Shown: positions 18,299-26,427 of the stretch, one piece after another | How the letters are laid out: every line of letters starts with the position of its first letter | How positions within the stretch are numbered: position 1 is the first letter of the stretch | Source of the DNA: M3007 sp044230315 | GTDB taxonomy: Bacteria; Bacteroidota; Bacteroidia; Chitinophagales; Saprospiraceae | DNA length: 64,000 nucleotides | Reading direction: 5' to 3' | Assembly (NCBI GenBank): GCA_044230315.1 | Contig: JBGARJ010000005.1 | Span: 62,001-126,000 of the forward strand | Notes under the pieces: generated by a model | What the model saw: the letters and a program-made list of their open reading frames with translations, nothing else | Told to the model about the DNA's origin: nothing | Databases searched by the model: none | Position numbers and translations under genes: made by a program

Positions 18299-19054
18299 TC
18301 ATTCCTGGTGCATGGATGCCACCCGGAACACGGTTGCGCCGTTTTCCCGGAGCATTTGCTGCGCGGCCTCATTGCCCATGATGGCTGCGCCAAACTGTTC
18401 GAAATCGTACGTATGCGGGTTTTGCAGCCACTCATTGAGGTCCATCTCCAACGCAACCATCCAGTTGTTGCCCTGGACAGAAAAATCGGCCAACGGCAGC
18501 GACACTTCCACATAATAGGGGTGTTTGTGCGTGGCGCCGGTGTGGAGGTTGAATGCTTTTACCACACCCGAGCCCATCGAGTCGTACTTGCCTTCGAATT
18601 TCATGTAGTGGTACCCTTCTTCGCCTGGGATGGGCCACTCCATGTTGATGTTTTGGACCGTTTGGGGCAACCCGAAAGGCTTGTTGACGGTCGAGTCGAG
18701 TCCGATAATAAAGGTTAGCAAGGTGTATTTCCCGTCCGGAACCGCCGGCAGGAGCAGTGTTGCCGTCTCGTCGAGACCTGCGTCCCGGTAGTGCGGTGCA
18801 TCTGCCTGAACGGTCAGGCCATCGTCGCGGTGCAGGGCGAGTGTGGAAATGTAATATTTCAACCGTTCCACGCTGTACACATGGCCGGCCTGGGCCGGGT
18901 ATTTGATAACGGCCAATTCGAGCGGGGCGCTACCCACCCGGTGATCAAAGCGAAAAGTTACCGAGCCGGTGTTATCCTTTTTGCAGGCGCCTAAATAAAA
19001 TAGCATACCTGCCGCTAATAAGCCGATGATTAATCCGAGATGTTTCATGCGCAT
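18299..19054 (-). CDS. MbnP-like copper-binding lipoprotein
   Basis: 251 residues; an ATG two codons later at 19048 is equally possible. The lipoprotein signal ends in YLGAC. The body matches the MbnP-like family: an N-terminal strand VTFRFDHRVGSAPLEL, then YSVERLKYYISTLALH, PDGKYTLLTFIIGLDSTVN, and the segment MEWPIPGEEGYHYMKFEG. That last segment holds the Trp equivalent to the modified residue in characterised members. Known relatives bind copper in the periplasm using a kynurenine made from Trp by the partner di-haem enzyme. The peroxidase gene follows after 46 bp on the same strand, consistent with an operon. Confidence 0.78.
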   Translation of the reverse strand: MRMKHLGLIIGLLAAGMLFYLGACKKDNTGSVTFRFDHRVGSAPLELAVIKYPAQAGHVYSVERLKYYISTLALHRDDGLTVQADAPHYRDAGLDETATLLLPAVPDGKYTLLTFIIGLDSTVNKPFGLPQTVQNINMEWPIPGEEGYHYMKFEGKYDSMGSGVVKAFNLHTGATHKHPYYVEVSLPLADFSVQGNNWMVALEMDLNEWLQNPHTYDFEQFGAAIMGNEAAQQMLRENGATVFRVASMHQE

Positions 19055-19199
19055 CCTGTTTTTTGCAAATGCAGGTATTTTTTTCCAACTTTTTGATGTC
19101 CTGCATCAGCACAAAACATGATTGATTCGGGCTTTATCTCTCTGTCCCTGTGGCGAATGTGATTTTTTGAGCATTTTGCGGCTTCAAACGGTGCAACCC

Positions 19200-19826
19200 A
19201 TGACCCTTCAGCAAAAGGCGAACGAAATTGCCGCCATCCTCGACACCCTTTACCCCGAGACGCCTATTCCACTCCGCCACGAGGATGCGTACACCTTGCT
19301 GGTAGCGGTGGTGTTGTCGGCTCAGTGCACTGACGAGCGGGTGAATCAAATCACCCCGATTTTATTTGCCCGGGCAGACAATCCTTTCGACATGGTCCGG
19401 CTTTCGGTGGAAGAGATCCGGCAGATCATTCTGCCCTGCGGGTTGTCGCCCGCCAAGTCCAAGGCAATATGGGGGCTGTCCAAAATACTGGTGGATCAAT
19501 ACAACGGCCAGGTACCGCAGTCCTTTGAAGCCCTGGAAGCGCTCCCCGGGGTAGGGCACAAGACCGCCTCGGTAGTCATGTCGCAGGCTTTTGGCGTGCC
19601 GGCATTTCCGGTCGATACGCATATTCACCGCCTGGCGGCGCGTTGGGGGCTTAGCGACGGCAAGAATGTGGAAAAAACAGAACGCGACCTCAAGGCCTTG
19701 TTTCCGGAGGCTAGTTGGAACAAACTGCATTTGCAGATCATCTATTTCGGGCGGCAGTATTGCCCCGCCAGGGCACACCAGCGGGATAAATGCCCAATCT
19801 GTTCCAGGTACGGGGTGGGGGAGTGA
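19200..19826 (+). CDS. nth: endonuclease III (DNA glycosylase/AP lyase)
   Basis: 208 residues from ATG 19200. The helix-hairpin-helix ALPGVGHKTA contains the catalytic Lys121, and VDTH contains the catalytic Asp139. The enzyme removes oxidised pyrimidines and nicks the abasic site in base excision repair. The C-terminal iron-sulfur loop is unusual. Only Cys188, Cys198 and Cys201 are present (C-x9-C-x2-C) in place of the usual four cysteines (C-x6-C-x2-C-x5-C), so the [4Fe-4S] cluster is probably missing or altered. A longer reading frame opens at 19122 but has no conserved sequence. Confidence 0.92.
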   Translation: MTLQQKANEIAAILDTLYPETPIPLRHEDAYTLLVAVVLSAQCTDERVNQITPILFARADNPFDMVRLSVEEIRQIILPCGLSPAKSKAIWGLSKILVDQYNGQVPQSFEALEALPGVGHKTASVVMSQAFGVPAFPVDTHIHRLAARWGLSDGKNVEKTERDLKALFPEASWNKLHLQIIYFGRQYCPARAHQRDKCPICSRYGVGE

Positions 19827-19849
19827 GGTTTATGAATGGCCGGCAAGGC

Positions 19850-20362
19850 TCATTGCCCCTCGCAGCGCCGTTTGGACGCGCCGACAATCTTGCGGGCAAA
19901 TTCCATTTCCGGGTAGATGATCTTGTTCTCGGGGAGGCTCAGGTTGCGTTGCAGGTCTTGTTCGACCGACTCAAAGCGGCCTTCGCTGATAGCCCGCTCA
20001 TAGGTGAACAAATGGGCGTCGCGGAATTGTTCGAACGCCGCAGTATGGTTGTCTTTGGGCCGGATAAGGAGGTACATCAGGAAGAAAAAGAGCCCGCCGA
20101 GAAAGCCGGCAAAGCCGGTCAGCATCAGCGCTTTAAGTCCAAAACCGCCTTTTTGCACCCGCAGGCTTTCGTAGTCGCGTTGCAGTGCGTGCCGTTCTTC
20201 ATGAAGTTTTTTGGCGATCTGCCGTTCGGCAAACAGGTCATCTGCGTATTGTTGCCGCAATTTTTCCAGTTCGCCAATGTACTTTTGCGCGCGCGCTTCA
20301 GCCGCCTGCATGCTTTCTTCCAGGGCGGCAATATGCGCTTCGTATTCCGGAATTGTTTTCAT
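19850..20362 (-). CDS. coiled-coil single-pass membrane protein of unknown function
   Basis: 170 residues from ATG 20362. Residues 1-70 are a charged heptad-rich coiled coil (YEAHIAALEESMQAAEARAQ and onward). Next comes one transmembrane helix at about residues 78-98 (LTGFAGFLGGLFFFLMYLLI), and then a 70-residue charged tail. I do not recognise the family. It faces bshB1 divergently across 38 bp and has its own promoter motif at 20390-20397. The short 3' gap to nth is convergent. Confidence 0.68.
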   Translation of the reverse strand: MKTIPEYEAHIAALEESMQAAEARAQKYIGELEKLRQQYADDLFAERQIAKKLHEERHALQRDYESLRVQKGGFGLKALMLTGFAGFLGGLFFFLMYLLIRPKDNHTAAFEQFRDAHLFTYERAISEGRFESVEQDLQRNLSLPENKIIYPEMEFARKIVGASKRRCEGQ

Positions 20363-20389
20363 TTTCAAATCCTTATCTGGTTGTCCAGG

Positions 20390-20397
20390 CAAAAATA
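20390..20397 (-). promoter_or_regulatory. TAnnTTTG promoter element of the coiled-coil protein
   Basis: The minus strand reads TATTTTTG, a full -7 consensus match 28 nt before the start at 20362. It lies directly upstream of the bshB1 start on the other strand. Confidence 0.45.
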
Positions 20398-20400
20398 ACG

Positions 20401-21123
20401 ATGAAGGTAGACATTCTTGCGATTGGCGCTCATCCCGACGATGTGGAGCTGAGCGCCTCGGGCACCTTGCTCCGGCACGCCGCCCTCGGGCACTCGTTTG
20501 GATTGCTCGACCTGAGCCGCGGCGAACTGGGCTCCCGCGGCACCGCAGAACTTCGCTCGCAGGAAGCCGCTGCCGCGGCTGAAATCCTGGGCGCCGCATT
20601 TCGGAAACAACTCGATGTGCCTGATGGTTTCTTCACCTACGGGCCGGAGAACATGATCAAGATCATACGCGCGCTTCGTACGTATCGTCCGGACATTGTA
20701 CTGTGCAACGCTCCCGACGACCGCCACCCGGACCACGGCCGCTCGGCCAAATTGGTAGCCGACGCCTGCTTTTACGCCGGCCTGATCAAGATAGAAACCT
20801 TTGCTCCCGACGACACCCCGCAAGCCCATTGGCGCCCCCGCGCAGTGTACCATTATGTTCAGGATAAACAACTGACCCCTGATTTTATCGTCGATATTAC
20901 ACCCTATTTTGAACAGAAAATGAAGGCCATCCTGGCGTTTAAGTCGCAATTCTACGGTGAAGGAAACGACAGCGGCCCCCCGACCCCTATCTCGGGGAAA
21001 CAATTTCTAGAGTTTATGAAGGCCAAAGCACAGGTTTTCGGCCGGCCGGCCGAAGTGCAATATGCCGAAGGATTTATCTGCGCCCGGACCCCCGCGGTGG
21101 GTAACTTATTCGATTTGCATTGA
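20401..21123 (+). CDS. bshB1: N-acetylglucosaminyl-malate deacetylase (bacillithiol synthesis)
   Basis: 240 residues from ATG 20401. It belongs to the PIG-L/LmbE deacetylase fold, with zinc motif AHPDDVELSASGTLL at residues 9-23 and a second motif PDDRHPDHGRS. The overall sequence matches BshB1, which deacetylates GlcNAc-malate to GlcN-malate, the second step of bacillithiol synthesis. Bacillithiol is the low-molecular-weight thiol of many Bacteroidota. Other pathway genes (bshA, bshC) are not in this window. The longer frame from 20185 overlaps the divergent gene and is not coding. Confidence 0.92.
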   Translation: MKVDILAIGAHPDDVELSASGTLLRHAALGHSFGLLDLSRGELGSRGTAELRSQEAAAAAEILGAAFRKQLDVPDGFFTYGPENMIKIIRALRTYRPDIVLCNAPDDRHPDHGRSAKLVADACFYAGLIKIETFAPDDTPQAHWRPRAVYHYVQDKQLTPDFIVDITPYFEQKMKAILAFKSQFYGEGNDSGPPTPISGKQFLEFMKAKAQVFGRPAEVQYAEGFICARTPAVGNLFDLH

Positions 21124-21135
21124 CCGACGAGGCGT

Positions 21136-22272
21136 TCAGGGTGTGATCACCACCTTCCGGGCATATAACTTTCCCTCCCACGCGATCGTCACCAACACAA
21201 ACGGGCTGGTGATGCCGCGCAGGTCCAACTCGACACTCGAGAGCAGGACGCCCGTCTGGAGCAACCTCCCTTGTGCGGAAAACAGGCGGCATACCGCCTC
21301 TGAAGTGGGTTTGTCCCGGCTCGAAATAAACAGCGTAGGCCGGGCCGGGTTGGGGTAAATGTCAAATGGCATATCCGATTCGGAAGCGACTTCGACCACT
21401 GGCGTAGAGGCCGCAGGCGGACCGACATAAATAACCAGGTAATCGGTATCGCCAAGCCGGAGCGCCGTAGGGTCGCCGCCAACCAGATTGGTGGGCACAT
21501 ACCCAGTCCAGGTACCGCCGTTGGCAGATCGGTTAAACCAAATTCCACCCGGTCCGGTACCGTAAAACCGCAACTCCTGCGGGGTATTGATCATAAAATT
21601 GCCGGTCCAGTTGTGCTGTGGATCGGATGGGATATTGGGAACCGGACTGAAATTGATGCCGTTCGGCGATACATAGTGGTAGGCGCCTTGTTGCGGCGCG
21701 CCAATGGGTGCAGTATAATGCCAACTGTTGTTAAAATAGATCACGGCCGGATCGATGACGCGGTTGGTGGGGTGATCTACCCGGGCGCCCGTCTCGAAAT
21801 AAAACTGGACGCCGTCCGTGCTATTGGCAGAATAGGTGTTTATTGAAGAATCGAGACCCATGGCAGGCAGGCCAACACTGGAAGAAAAATACAAACGCAG
21901 CCGCCCGTCGGGTAAAACCGCAAGCGCCGGATCGAACGGGCGCTGATAACTGATTGGCAGGTCGTACACCAAGATCGGTTGCGCCGCCGACCAGCTTAGT
22001 CCGTTGTCGGGTGAAATGCGGACGGCCACCCGGTCCCAGCTGGGCCCGTTCACCGGTTGGCGAAACCACTGAAACACACAAACCAGCGTATCCCCTTTCC
22101 ATCGCACGGCCGACGGTACCCCGGCGGAGTCCTGAAACATCTGAGGCGCAGAAAAATGCACGCCGTCGGTCGAATGGGCCATCAACAGCGGCTGGCGCCA
22201 GGGCGGGTTCCCCTGAGCATAGGCCTGTTGAATGCTGGCAAGGAGTAGGACAAAAAGAAGCAAGCGGATCAT
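21136..22272 (-). CDS. secreted beta-propeller-like protein with T9SS type A sorting domain
   Basis: 378 residues. The signal peptide MIRLLLFVLLLASIQQAYAQ starts at ATG 22272. The body has repeated strand motifs such as TDGVHFSAPQMF, FDPALAVLPDGRLRLYFSSS and DPAVIYFNNSWHYTAPIG. These resemble the five-bladed propeller of GH43/GH32 and sialidase-like proteins, but no catalytic triad can be assigned with confidence. The C-terminal 80 residues begin FDIYPNPARPTLFIS and end GKLYARKVVITP, a T9SS type A tail, so the product is exported across the outer membrane. A full TAnnTTTG motif ends only 4 nt upstream of the ATG. Confidence 0.8.
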   Translation of the reverse strand: MIRLLLFVLLLASIQQAYAQGNPPWRQPLLMAHSTDGVHFSAPQMFQDSAGVPSAVRWKGDTLVCVFQWFRQPVNGPSWDRVAVRISPDNGLSWSAAQPILVYDLPISYQRPFDPALAVLPDGRLRLYFSSSVGLPAMGLDSSINTYSANSTDGVQFYFETGARVDHPTNRVIDPAVIYFNNSWHYTAPIGAPQQGAYHYVSPNGINFSPVPNIPSDPQHNWTGNFMINTPQELRFYGTGPGGIWFNRSANGGTWTGYVPTNLVGGDPTALRLGDTDYLVIYVGPPAASTPVVEVASESDMPFDIYPNPARPTLFISSRDKPTSEAVCRLFSAQGRLLQTGVLLSSVELDLRGITSPFVLVTIAWEGKLYARKVVITP

Positions 22273-22276
22273 ACCA

Positions 22277-22284
22277 CAAAGATA
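22277..22284 (-). promoter_or_regulatory. TAnnTTTG promoter element abutting a start codon
   Basis: The minus strand reads TATCTTTG and ends 4 nt before the ATG at 22272. If active, transcription would begin at or inside the start codon, giving a leaderless or near-leaderless mRNA. It also rules out the in-frame start at 22293. Confidence 0.4.
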
Positions 22285-22395
22285 GCGAATCATCGAGGCG
22301 TTTCGCGGGGTTTAGAAAACGGAACCGCGGGCAGATTGCTGCAATCCCGCTATATTGGCGGGCCATAACTGACGTTTTTACCGGAACCTTTTACC

Positions 22396-24831
22396 ATGAA
22401 AAAAACATTCAGCACCGTCCTGTTCAGCGTTGCCCTTTGGGCTTATGCTGTCGCCCAAACTGCCCGCACCACCATCGACTTCAACAAAGACTGGCGTTTT
22501 GCCAAAGGTGAACAAGCCGGCGCACAAGCGCCCGGTTTCGATGACGCCGGCTGGCAAACCGTCCGACTGCCGCACGACTGGGCGATCAGCGGCCCTTTCA
22601 ACCCCGCAGGGCCGGGCGAAACAGGGAAATTGCCCTGGAAAGGAACGGGGTGGTACCGCAAGACGTTCCGGCTCGACGCCGCCGATGCCGGCAAACGCGT
22701 GTACCTGGTGTTCGATGGCGTCATGGCCTTCCCCAAGGTATATGTCAACGGGCAACCGGCGGGTGAATGGGACTACGGCTACAACTCCTTTTACCTGGAT
22801 ATCAGCCGGTTGGTCCGCTTGGATGCGTCCAATATAGTGGCCGTACATGCCGATACCCGACAGCACGACAGCCGCTGGTACCCGGGCGCCGGTATCTACC
22901 GCAAGGTACAGCTGGTGCTGACCGATCCGGTGCACATCGGCATTTGGGGTACCTATATTACGACGCAGGACGTATCGGATCAACAGGCGGTGGTGCGCAT
23001 TCGCACCACTATACACAATACGGACGCCTCGGAGCAGTCTGTTTCGGTGCAGCAGTATATCGTGAATGCATCCGGTGTGACCCAGGCGGTCGATTCGGTT
23101 GGTTGCCCGATCCGCGCCGGCGAATCTCATACTTATGAACAACTGATCCGGCTCCCCAACCCGCAACGCTGGGACGTGGATCACCCGAATTTGTACCGGA
23201 TCAAAACCGTGGTCAGTCGTGCCGGGAAGGCCTGCGACGCGTACTGGTCGACCTTTGGCGTGCGCACCGCGCATTTTACCTCCGACGACGGATTTTGGCT
23301 GAATGGCCGGCGCCTGCAACTCAAAGGCGTATGCCTGCACCACGATCAGGGCGCCTTGGGCGGCGCTTTCAATACGCGCGCCATGGAGCGCCAGTTGGAG
23401 ATCATGCGCGGGATGGGATGCAACGCCGTTCGCACCAGCCACAACCCGCCTGCGCCGGAACTGCTCGATTTATGCGACCGAATGGGATTTGTCGTCATCG
23501 ACGAGCTGTTTGACAAATACGACGCAAAAGCCGACGTTTTACCCGGCGCCGATTTTGCCGCTTTTGCCGAACGGCAGGTGCGCAATTTCGTGGAGCGCGA
23601 CGCTAACCACCCCTCAATCATTTTGTGGAGCGCTGGCAACGAGATCGGCGATGTGCAGGGCAATGTCAACGGTGGCTTCGCCAAACTGCAAACGGTGGTG
23701 GCAGCTTTCCGGAAATACGACCCCAGCCGGCCCATTACTCTGGTATGCGACAACAAGGACGCCTCGGCCATGCGGCATTTTGACTACTACGATGTCCTGT
23801 CGTACAACTACAGCCGACGTTATGCCCTGGCCCGCCAACTGGCGCCGCAAAAGGCGGTGATCATCACCGAGTCGGCATCTACGGTCAGTACCCGGGGATT
23901 TTACGAATTGCCCTTGCCCGCTAAAAAAACCGACTTTACCCACTCTCTTCAGGTGAGCTCCTATGACCTGAATGCGCCGTGGTGGGCCGAAGTACCCGAA
24001 GACGATTTTAAGTGGCAGCAGGAAGACCGCTTTGTTGCCGGCGAGTTCATTTGGACGGGTTTCGATTACCTTGGCGAGCCCACGCCATACGGCGACAATG
24101 TTGCGGAAGACAAGATGTTCAAAGCGGAGGAATTGCCGCGCAGTTCGTATTTCGGGGTCGTCGACCTGGCGGGTATCCCAAAAGACCGCTACTACTTATA
24201 CAAAAGCGTTTGGAAACCGGAAGAAACCACCGTACACCTTTTACCGCATTGGAACTGGCCGGGGCAGGAAGGCAAGCCCTTCCCGGTGTTTGTGTACACC
24301 AACGGCGACTGCGCCGAACTGTTCTTAAACGGAGTGTCGTTCGGAAAACAGTGCAAAAACCCCGCTGCCGAAAATGCCGTGGAGCGGTACCGGCTGATGT
24401 GGAACGCCGTTCCGTATGCCCCCGGCACGCTGCGCGCCGTAGCGTATCAAAACGGCAAGGTTATCGGCGAAACAACGGTGAAAACGGCCGGTCCGGCCGC
24501 ACAAATCCGGCTCACCCCCGACCGGCCAACGGTACAGGCCGATGGAACGGACCTGTGTTTTGTCACCGTAGATATTCTGGATAAAGATGGAAATCTGTGC
24601 CCGTTGGCCGATAACCGCATTCTATTTCAGGTAGAAGGTCCGGGAGCGATTGCCGGCGTCGATAATGGCAACCCACGCTCCTTTGAGCCGTTTCAGGCCA
24701 ACCAGGTGCCGACCTTTAACGGCAAAGCGATGTTGATCCTGCGCTCGGTGGAGGACGGAAAAGGCGCGATCCGAATCACTGCGAGCAGCAAAGGGCTTCA
24801 AGCCGGCACGGCCACGGTACAGATGGAATAG
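22396..24831 (+). CDS. glycoside hydrolase family 2 (beta-galactosidase-like), exported
   Basis: 811 residues with a signal peptide (MKKTFSTVLFSVALWAYAVA). The GH2 domain order is intact: a sugar-binding jelly roll (about 25-190, LPHDWAISGPF), an immunoglobulin-like domain (about 190-290), a TIM barrel (about 290-590), then a DUF4982-like domain and a bacterial Ig/invasin-like domain (about 705-811). The acid/base is Glu416 in WSAGNE and the nucleophile is Glu492 in ITESAST. It hydrolyses a beta-linked glycan, with beta-galactosidase the best guess, although beta-glucuronidase or mannosidase activity is possible. There is no T9SS tail, so it is likely periplasmic. Confidence 0.9.
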   Translation: MKKTFSTVLFSVALWAYAVAQTARTTIDFNKDWRFAKGEQAGAQAPGFDDAGWQTVRLPHDWAISGPFNPAGPGETGKLPWKGTGWYRKTFRLDAADAGKRVYLVFDGVMAFPKVYVNGQPAGEWDYGYNSFYLDISRLVRLDASNIVAVHADTRQHDSRWYPGAGIYRKVQLVLTDPVHIGIWGTYITTQDVSDQQAVVRIRTTIHNTDASEQSVSVQQYIVNASGVTQAVDSVGCPIRAGESHTYEQLIRLPNPQRWDVDHPNLYRIKTVVSRAGKACDAYWSTFGVRTAHFTSDDGFWLNGRRLQLKGVCLHHDQGALGGAFNTRAMERQLEIMRGMGCNAVRTSHNPPAPELLDLCDRMGFVVIDELFDKYDAKADVLPGADFAAFAERQVRNFVERDANHPSIILWSAGNEIGDVQGNVNGGFAKLQTVVAAFRKYDPSRPITLVCDNKDASAMRHFDYYDVLSYNYSRRYALARQLAPQKAVIITESASTVSTRGFYELPLPAKKTDFTHSLQVSSYDLNAPWWAEVPEDDFKWQQEDRFVAGEFIWTGFDYLGEPTPYGDNVAEDKMFKAEELPRSSYFGVVDLAGIPKDRYYLYKSVWKPEETTVHLLPHWNWPGQEGKPFPVFVYTNGDCAELFLNGVSFGKQCKNPAAENAVERYRLMWNAVPYAPGTLRAVAYQNGKVIGETTVKTAGPAAQIRLTPDRPTVQADGTDLCFVTVDILDKDGNLCPLADNRILFQVEGPGAIAGVDNGNPRSFEPFQANQVPTFNGKAMLILRSVEDGKGAIRITASSKGLQAGTATVQME

Positions 24832-24848
24832 GGGCGTTGTCGAATGGT

Positions 24849-25280
24849 TCAGGGGATAAAGGTCGAACATCCGGGCTTGCCCTCCAGCCAGTCGACATAT
24901 TCCACCGAGCCGAGGCGGAATTTAAAGGGCACGCGGGTCTTTTTACCCAGCCGGTATTCGATTCGGCAGAAGAAGGGCAACTGCTCCGCCGACCATTCCA
25001 CGGAATGCCAGGAAGGAGGGGTCGCGTTCGTGGGCGCCGCAAGCGGACCAGCAGGTGGACTAACATCAAAAACTGCAAGTGCCGGTGATTGCTCCCACTG
25101 ATGAATCTTCCATGCGGCTTGCTGTGCTGCGGGGTTCAGGCAACGGTTCAATTCGGCCAGCGATTTACCCCGGCCCTGCCAATGCAGCAGACCCGCAATC
25201 GACTGGGCACCGCCGGACGCGGTAACGATCCCGAAGAAAAGGGCAACAAGGCCATATTTAACCGTGCTTTTTCCCGGCAT
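24849..25280 (-). CDS. small exported protein of unknown function
   Basis: 143 residues. A hydrophobic N-terminal segment (VKYGLVALFFGIVTASGGAQ) is probably a signal peptide. The mature part has three Cys residues and a C-terminal block (FFCRIEYRLGKKTRVPFKFR, then YVDWLEGKPG) that looks like a small beta domain. I do not recognise the family. The gene starts inside the last 23 bp of the THUMP methyltransferase gene, suggesting co-translation as the last gene of a minus-strand operon. Confidence 0.6.
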   Translation of the reverse strand: MPGKSTVKYGLVALFFGIVTASGGAQSIAGLLHWQGRGKSLAELNRCLNPAAQQAAWKIHQWEQSPALAVFDVSPPAGPLAAPTNATPPSWHSVEWSAEQLPFFCRIEYRLGKKTRVPFKFRLGSVEYVDWLEGKPGCSTFIP

Positions 25281-26388
25281 ACAATTCGAATTTTTGAAAA
25301 TGACACTCCAGTGAACCGTTAAACAAGGTAATTTTGCGCGAGGGACGGAGTCCGAAGCTTTTCCAGGCTTCCATGTTGGACGAGATCAACCACGCATTCC
25401 AACCGGCCCAATGTTGTTTCAGCCGGTCGCCGATGCCTTTGTAAAAGAGCGCCACCTCATCTACTTTGATCCGCTCGTCGTAAGGCGGGTTGGTGACCAG
25501 CACACCGGGTATGTCGGGCGGCATCAGTTTTTCAAACGGCAATTTTTCCACCTGCACGGCGTGTTCCAGGCCGGCTGCAAGGAGGTTGATAGCGGTAGCG
25601 TTGCGCGCGCGGGGGTCTTTGTCGGATGCCAGGATCGGGAATTCGGACAATTGGATACGGGCGTCGGCGGCCGCTTTTACTTCCTGCCAGAGTTGTTTAT
25701 CAAAGTTTTTCCAGCGGAAAAAGCCAAAGGATTCGCGTTTTTGTTGTGGCGGGATGCGCATGGCGATCATGGCGGCTTCTATGGGCAAGGTGCCGCTGCC
25801 GCACATGGGGTCGACAAATGAGCCGTTGCCATTCCAGCCGGTAAGCAGGATCATGCCGGCCGCCAGGGCCTCGTTGAGCGGGGCTTCCACGGTATCGCGC
25901 CGGTAACTGCGTTTGTGCAGGGAATCGCCGCTGGCATCGAGCGCCAGTTCGACCTGTGAGCCAAAAACACGCACGTGAATGCGCAGGGTAGGGGATTCGG
26001 TATTGACGCTGGGCCGCCGGTTATACCGGTCGCGAAACTGGTCGACGATGGCGTCTTTCGTCAACAGGGCCACGTATTGCGAATGCCGGAAATAATCGCC
26101 TGAAACAGTGGCCTCCACGGCCAGGGTGTCCGACACTTGCATGTATTCACCCCAATCCACCTCGCGAACGGCGCGGTAAAATGCGCGTTCATCCGTTGCC
26201 CGAAAAGCGTGAAACGGCACCAGCACCCGCAACGCCGTCCGCAACTCGTAATTTGCCCGGTAGAGCAAACGCTGGTCGCCGGTACAGGAAACGGCCCGTT
26301 TGAGCGGACGGATATCCGTGGCGCCCAAGGCCTCCAGTTCAGCGGCCAGCACGGGTTCGAGGCCCTGCAATGTTTTGATTACAAACAT
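25258..26388 (-). CDS. THUMP-domain class I SAM-dependent RNA methyltransferase (RlmL/YpsC-like)
   Basis: 376 residues. The N-terminal THUMP RNA-binding domain spans about residues 45-165 and contains HVRVFGSQVELALDASGDSL. The Rossmann methyltransferase domain has FVDPMCGSGTLPIEAA (motif I) and VTNPPYDERI (motif IV, NPPY, typical of base N-methylation). It aligns in layout with the N-terminal half of RlmL, which makes m2G2445 in 23S rRNA, and with YpsC. The modified base here is not certain. The next gene upstream is a TPR protein 39 bp away. Confidence 0.87.
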   Translation of the reverse strand: MFVIKTLQGLEPVLAAELEALGATDIRPLKRAVSCTGDQRLLYRANYELRTALRVLVPFHAFRATDERAFYRAVREVDWGEYMQVSDTLAVEATVSGDYFRHSQYVALLTKDAIVDQFRDRYNRRPSVNTESPTLRIHVRVFGSQVELALDASGDSLHKRSYRRDTVEAPLNEALAAGMILLTGWNGNGSFVDPMCGSGTLPIEAAMIAMRIPPQQKRESFGFFRWKNFDKQLWQEVKAAADARIQLSEFPILASDKDPRARNATAINLLAAGLEHAVQVEKLPFEKLMPPDIPGVLVTNPPYDERIKVDEVALFYKGIGDRLKQHWAGWNAWLISSNMEAWKSFGLRPSRKITLFNGSLECHFQKFELYAGKKHG

Positions 26389-26427
26389 TTTAGTGGGTGA
26401 CTTTGGCGGAGCGAGCCCCGTTGGTGA

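Noticed and set aside
22378..23442. 354-codon minus-strand frame antisense to the GH2 gene
   Set aside because: It has no protein features, while the GH2 frame has an intact catalytic pair.
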